A stretch of 64,000 bases of DNA from Streptomyces sp. JJ36 (lineage in GTDB: Bacteria > Actinomycetota > Actinomycetes > Streptomycetales > Streptomycetaceae), in the NCBI RefSeq assembly GCF_021696945.1, contig NZ_JACYHE010000018.1, positions 1-64,000 of the forward strand. Reading direction: 5' to 3'. The notes under the pieces were generated by a model. It saw only the letters and a list, made by a program, of their open reading frames with translations, was not told the origin of the DNA and did no database searches. Shown in pieces: positions 60,071 through 64,000 of the stretch. The position numbers and the translations under genes were made by a program. Position 1 is the first letter of the stretch; each line of letters begins with the position of its first letter.

Positions 60071-62977
60071 TCAGCCGCCGTCGCCACCGCGGGCCTGCTC
60101 GGCCCGTTCCAGCGCCTCCTTCAGGTCGTCCTGGGCCCGGCCGTACTCCTCCCAGTCCCGCTGCTCCAGGGCCCTCTCGCCGCGCTCGTACGCCTCCTGG
60201 GCGTCCTGCAGGGCGTCCTGGAGGGAGCCGCCGCCGGTGTCGCCACCGCCGTCCTGGTCACCCTCCTGCTGGTCCTGGTCCGGGTTCTGCTCCTGGTTCT
60301 GGTCCTGACCGCCGGTGTCCTCGCCGGTGTCGCCGCCGCCGTCACTGTTGAAGACCGCGTTCAGGGCCTCCTCGAGGGTGTTCTCGTAGGCGACCCGCTC
60401 GCCGTAGACCGCCACCACCTTCCGCATGCGCGGGTAGTTGGTGTCCGCGCCGCGGATGTAGATCGGCTCGACGTAGAGCAGCCCGCCCTCGAGGGGCACG
60501 GTCAGCAGGTTGCCGTACTCGATCTCGGAGTCGCCCCGCTTGAGGATGTTCAGGTCGTTGGCGATCTCGGGATCGGAGTTGATCTTGCTCTGCACCTGTT
60601 GCGGGCCGGCCACCGTGGTGTTGGACGGCAGTCTCAGCATCTCGATCCTGCCGTAGTCCTCACTGGTGGCGTCCGCGTCGACGGCCATGAAGGCGCCCAG
60701 CGTCTCGCGCTCGACCGGGTTGAAGGTGGTCGTCAGCGAGAACTTCTGCTCCTCGTCCCCGGGCATCTTCATGCTGAGGTAGTACGGCGGGACGGCGTTC
60801 CCCTTGTGGGTGGGGTCGTCCGGGATCTGCCAGCGCTCGCTGCCGCTGTAGAACTGCGACGCCGAGGTGACGTGGTAGCGGGTCAGCAGCTCCCGCTGCA
60901 CCTTGAACAGGTCCTGCGGGTACCGGAAGTGCGCCATCAGCGCGTCGCTGATCTCCCCGCGGTCCTGCACGGTGCCCGGGAAGGCCTTGCGCCAGGTCTT
61001 CAGCACCGGGTCCTGGGTGTCCCACTCGTAGAGCTTGACCTCACCGGTGTAGGCGTCGACCGTCGCCTTCACCGAGTTGCGGATGTAGTTGACCCGGTTC
61101 TGCTGGGCGACCACGGCCCGCTGGCTGTCCGTGAGCGCGTCCGCGGTGGTGTCGCCCAGCGTGGTGCGCGAGGAGTAGGGGTAGTTGTTGGTGGTCGTGT
61201 AGGCGTCCACGATCCACTGGATACGCCCGTCGACGACCGCCGGGTAGGGATCGCCGTCGATCGTCAGCCACGGCGCCACGGCCTCGATCCGGTCCTTCGG
61301 CGTGCGGTTGTAGAGGATCTGCGAACCCTCGCCGATCGCGCCGGAGTAGAGGATGCGCGGCTCGTTGAAGCTCACCGCGTAGGCCGCGCGGTTCACCACG
61401 TTGGAGAGCGAGATCCCGCTGTCGCCGGTGTAGGTGTACGTCTTCTCACCGTTGTCGTCGGCGTAGTCGAGCTCCTTCTGCGGGCCGCCGACGATCGAGT
61501 ACTGCGTCGTCTTCTCGCCGTAGTAGACGCGCGGCTGGTACTCGCCGAGCTCGCCCTTGGGCGGGAGGTTCTTCTCGGTGAAGACCGGCTCGCCGTCCTT
61601 GTCCACCGCGGTGCCCTTGGCGGCGACCATCCCGTACCCGTGGGTGTACTTGAAGTGCTCGTTGATCCAGCCCTTCTTCGGGATGCCGTTGGTGTTGATC
61701 TCCCGCAGGCCGACGACGGTGTCCTGCTCGGAGCCGTCCTCGCCGGTGTAGCGGTCGACGTCCAGCGTCGCCGGGAACTGGTAGTACCCGCGCACCTGCT
61801 GCTTCTGCTGGAAGGTGGGCGAGACCACGTTGGGGTCGAGCAGGCGGTAGCTCGCCGTGCTGTCCGCGGCCTCCCGGAGCTGCGCGTTCCCCGTGTCGCT
61901 GGTGCCGCGGTAGTCGGTCACCCGGGAATCGTCGATCTTGTACGCCTCCCGGGTGGCCTCGATGTTCTTCTTGATGTACGGCGTCTCCTTGGCCTGCTCG
62001 TTCGGCTCGACCTGGAACTTCTGCACGATGGCCGGGTAGAGGCCGCCGATGAGGATGGCGGAGAGCACCATCAGCCCGAAGCCGATCACCGGGAGCTGCC
62101 AGGTGCGCCGCCAGAGCGTGCCGAAGAAGAGCAGGGCACAGATGATCGCGATGATGAAGAGAATCGTCTTCGCCGGCAGATAGGCGTTGGCATCGACGTA
62201 CTTCAGGCCCGTCCAGTTGTCCGTCGCCTTGAAGTCACTGCCCTTCACCGCCAGCCCGTACCGGTCCAGCCAGTAGGCCACGGCCTTGAGCGCCACGAAG
62301 ATCCCCAGCAGCACCGAGAGATGGCCGGTGGCCTGGGCCGTCGCACGCGCGCCGGGGCTGGTCACGCGCAGCCCGCCGTAGAGGTAGTGCACCAGCGCCG
62401 CGGCCAGCACGGAGAGGATGACGGCCGCGAAGCCGAAGCTCAGCAGGAACCGGTACCACGGAAGGTCGAAGGCGTAGAAGGAGATGTCCTTGCCGAACTG
62501 CGGGTCTTCCTTCCCGAACGGGACGCCGTTCACCCAGAGCATCCAGGTGCGCCACTGCCCCGCGGCGGAGGCGCCGGAGATGAGGCCGATCAGCGCCGTC
62601 ACCCCGAGCAGGATCCACTTCTTGTACGGCGCGATGCCCATGCGGTACCGGTCGAGGCTCTGCTGCTCCATCGACATCGCGCTGAGCGGCGGCCGCAGCC
62701 GGTGGGCCAGCCAGATGTTGAGCCCGACGAATCCGGCCATCAGCAGCCCGAACACGGCGAAGAGGCCGACCTTGGTCCACAGCGTCCTGGTGAACACCGA
62801 GCTGTAGTCCACCGATCGGTACCAGAGCCAGTCGGTCCAGAACCCGGCGAACATGACGAAAAGCATGGCCAGGACCGCGAGCACGCCTGCCGTGATCAAC
62901 AGCGTCCGGGCGCGCCGCGAGGGTCGGCCCACTCTGATCCGTGGCCCGGTGGGGCCACCTGAGCCCCGGTCCGGCAT
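60071..62977 (-). CDS. UPF0182-family large membrane protein
   Basis: 968 residues. About seven helices fill residues 20-320 (for example [28 protein letters not shown]). A large extracytoplasmic region follows, and the last 70 residues are Asp/Gln/Gly-rich with a charged helix. The family is conserved in actinobacteria, of unknown function. ATG 62977 (MPDRGSGG) matches related proteins as I remember them; ATG 63034 has a better ribosome site (AGGTGG) and would add 19 residues. Confidence 0.92.
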   Translation of the reverse strand: MPDRGSGGPTGPRIRVGRPSRRARTLLITAGVLAVLAMLFVMFAGFWTDWLWYRSVDYSSVFTRTLWTKVGLFAVFGLLMAGFVGLNIWLAHRLRPPLSAMSMEQQSLDRYRMGIAPYKKWILLGVTALIGLISGASAAGQWRTWMLWVNGVPFGKEDPQFGKDISFYAFDLPWYRFLLSFGFAAVILSVLAAALVHYLYGGLRVTSPGARATAQATGHLSVLLGIFVALKAVAYWLDRYGLAVKGSDFKATDNWTGLKYVDANAYLPAKTILFIIAIICALLFFGTLWRRTWQLPVIGFGLMVLSAILIGGLYPAIVQKFQVEPNEQAKETPYIKKNIEATREAYKIDDSRVTDYRGTSDTGNAQLREAADSTASYRLLDPNVVSPTFQQKQQVRGYYQFPATLDVDRYTGEDGSEQDTVVGLREINTNGIPKKGWINEHFKYTHGYGMVAAKGTAVDKDGEPVFTEKNLPPKGELGEYQPRVYYGEKTTQYSIVGGPQKELDYADDNGEKTYTYTGDSGISLSNVVNRAAYAVSFNEPRILYSGAIGEGSQILYNRTPKDRIEAVAPWLTIDGDPYPAVVDGRIQWIVDAYTTTNNYPYSSRTTLGDTTADALTDSQRAVVAQQNRVNYIRNSVKATVDAYTGEVKLYEWDTQDPVLKTWRKAFPGTVQDRGEISDALMAHFRYPQDLFKVQRELLTRYHVTSASQFYSGSERWQIPDDPTHKGNAVPPYYLSMKMPGDEEQKFSLTTTFNPVERETLGAFMAVDADATSEDYGRIEMLRLPSNTTVAGPQQVQSKINSDPEIANDLNILKRGDSEIEYGNLLTVPLEGGLLYVEPIYIRGADTNYPRMRKVVAVYGERVAYENTLEEALNAVFNSDGGGDTGEDTGGQDQNQEQNPDQDQQEGDQDGGGDTGGGSLQDALQDAQEAYERGERALEQRDWEEYGRAQDDLKEALERAEQARGGDGG

Positions 62978-63110
62978 CTGGAAAGCCAAGGTGCGCACCT
63001 CGAAGATTCGCAGGGATGAAAGCTGGGCCCGCATGGTGGACCCACCTAGGCAACTTACTCAAGCTTTACTCAGTTCCCGTTCCTGGGGTCCGGGAAGGCA
63101 CGATAGGGCC

Positions 63111-63698
63111 ATGGACGACACGGACCACTCCCCGGGCGAGGGCACCCCCCTCGCCGCATCTCCGCTGACCAGGGCCGTTCTCGAGATCGACGGCTATGTC
63201 GCCGGGCTCGGCTGGGACCGGCCCGCCCGGCTGTTCGCGCTGGTCGACACCGCGCGGCTGCGCGCCGAGGAGCCCGCGCTCGCCGCGCGGCTCGGTGGTG
63301 CGGAGGGCGGCACGGAGCCGGGCCCCCGGGACGGCGAGGGCGCGCTCACCCCCGTCGAGCAGGAGGAACTGCCCGGCGGCACGCCGCTCGACGAGTTCCT
63401 GGGCACCATCGCCTGGCCGGACGCCGTGACGGGCTGCGCGCTGACCGTCGAGCGGCTGATGCTGCCGCCGAGCGCGGAGGAGTCGGTGCCGGACGAGCTG
63501 GACGGAGCGGAGCTGGCCCGCTGGGTGGCCGGGCACCCGGAGCGCCAGGAGGTACGGATGACGGTCGCCGTGCTGCGGGACGGCACGCGGGAGTCGGCAC
63601 TGCGGCTCCGGGAGAAGGACACCGCGACGGAGGTGCTCACCGGGCCCGACCTGGTGCCGGGGCTGGCGGACGCGCTGGCGGCCACCTTCGACGGCTGA
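63111..63698 (+). CDS. PPA1309-family protein
   Basis: 195 residues, acidic and soluble (SPLTRAVLEIDGYVAGLGWDRPARLFALVDTARLRAEEPALAARLG; EVRMTVAVLRDGTRESALRLREKD). It matches the actinobacterial PPA1309 family, typically encoded between the UPF0182 gene and a PDZ protease gene, as here. No enzymatic motif is visible; function unknown. Confidence 0.85.
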   Translation: MDDTDHSPGEGTPLAASPLTRAVLEIDGYVAGLGWDRPARLFALVDTARLRAEEPALAARLGGAEGGTEPGPRDGEGALTPVEQEELPGGTPLDEFLGTIAWPDAVTGCALTVERLMLPPSAEESVPDELDGAELARWVAGHPERQEVRMTVAVLRDGTRESALRLREKDTATEVLTGPDLVPGLADALAATFDG

Positions 63699-63800
63699 CT
63701 TCCCGGCCACCGGTTCCCCCACCGGGCGCCGGCCCGGTACTGCTCGGTGCGGCCGGCACCGGGCCGGGCCGGCGGGCCGGCCGGTGGTGCAGCCGGTCGG

Positions 63801-64000
63801 TCAGCCGGTGGTGCAGCGTGGCAGGCCGGAGAGCCGGTCCTCGCGTATCTTCTCCAGCGAGTCCAGGGCGTCGTCCAGCGTGCGCACCTTGACCAGGGTC
63901 AGCCCCTCGGGCTTGTCCGCGGCCGCCGTCGCGCAGTTCCGCGCCGGGGTCAGGAAGAACTCGGCGCCCTTCTCGCGCGCCGCGATGGTCTTCATGCCGA
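63801..64000 (-). CDS. C-terminal end of a PDZ/Lon-like (S16) secreted protease, partial
   Basis: The minus-strand frame runs off the window edge. The visible 66 or so residues (ARE-KGAEFFLTPARNCATAAADKPEGLTLVKVRTLDDALDSLEKI) match the end of YlbL-type proteins, which carry a PDZ domain and a Lon-type Ser/Lys protease domain. The catalytic part lies outside the window. Confidence 0.8.
   Translation of the reverse strand, partial: GMKTIAAREKGAEFFLTPARNCATAAADKPEGLTLVKVRTLDDALDSLEKIREDRLSGLPRCTTG

Noticed and set aside
60599..62962. 787-codon plus-strand frame opposite the UPF0182 gene
   Set aside because: Composition (Val/Arg/Asp repeats) is that of an antisense shadow. The minus-strand protein has clear family sequence.

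Overview
The window is about 64 kb of very GC-rich DNA (Streptomyces-type codon use, GTG starts, overlapping GTGA/ATGA gene junctions). Its gene content (nickel superoxide dismutase with its SodX protease, WhiB-like WblE, DasR/DasABC, SigH with its anti-sigma factor, SigR/RsrA, snapalysin) points to a Streptomyces or close relative. From memory, the order resembles the SCO52xx core region of S. coelicolor; I could not check this. I see no insertion sequence, integrase, prophage block or CRISPR array.

Layout. 0.2-9 kb: methyltransferase, CGNR zinc-finger regulator, sodX/sodN, a stand-alone ctaD with a small membrane-protein gene, an NmrA-like oxidoreductase, an AraC-type regulator, and the divergent LysR regulator/snapalysin pair with a LysR box between them. 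9-17.7 kb: methyltransferase, EamA exporter, Nudix hydrolase, two divergent paralogous helix-turn-helix/TPR regulators (one with a TTA codon), a cytoplasmic-looking amidase and a PLP enzyme. 17.7-23.3 kb: stress and development block with the SigH anti-sigma/sigma pair, a lipid kinase, WblE and an orphan histidine kinase. 23.8-31 kb: aminosugar block with a SIS-type deaminase, a GH3 N-acetylglucosaminidase, dasCBA and divergent dasR, with two dre sites. 31-33.6 kb: DUF3311/sodium:solute symporter pair and a GNAT enzyme. 33.6-38.2 kb: NrdR boxes and a cobalamin riboswitch ahead of nrdAB, then peptide deformylase. 38.2-44.8 kb: TPR protein, two HD-GYP-type membrane proteins, rsrA/sigR and a hydrolase. 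44.8-54.9 kb: SRAP protease, a very large transporter-phosphatase fusion, an M50 peptidase, aroA, rsgA, a TetR regulator and hisN. 55-64 kb: CBS protein, katA/Fur pair, two identical initiator tRNAs flanking a Sel1-repeat gene, a UPF0182 membrane protein, a PPA1309-family protein and the end of a PDZ/Lon-like protease.

How the parts work together. Redox homeostasis recurs: NiSOD, catalase/Fur, SigR/RsrA with a perfect SigR-type promoter and the SigR-prime extension. Aminosugar sensing is complete: the DasABC importer, the hexosaminidase, the SIS deaminase and their repressor DasR. DNA precursor supply is controlled by NrdR boxes and by B12. The most unusual object is a single 1220-residue frame (45965-49627). 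It joins a complete PutP-like sodium/solute symporter to PAS, GAF, PP2C (SpoIIE/RsbU) and RsbW-like ATPase domains. This would be a transporter-type sensor wired to a partner-switching phosphatase/kinase, formally analogous to CbrA-type symporter-kinases.
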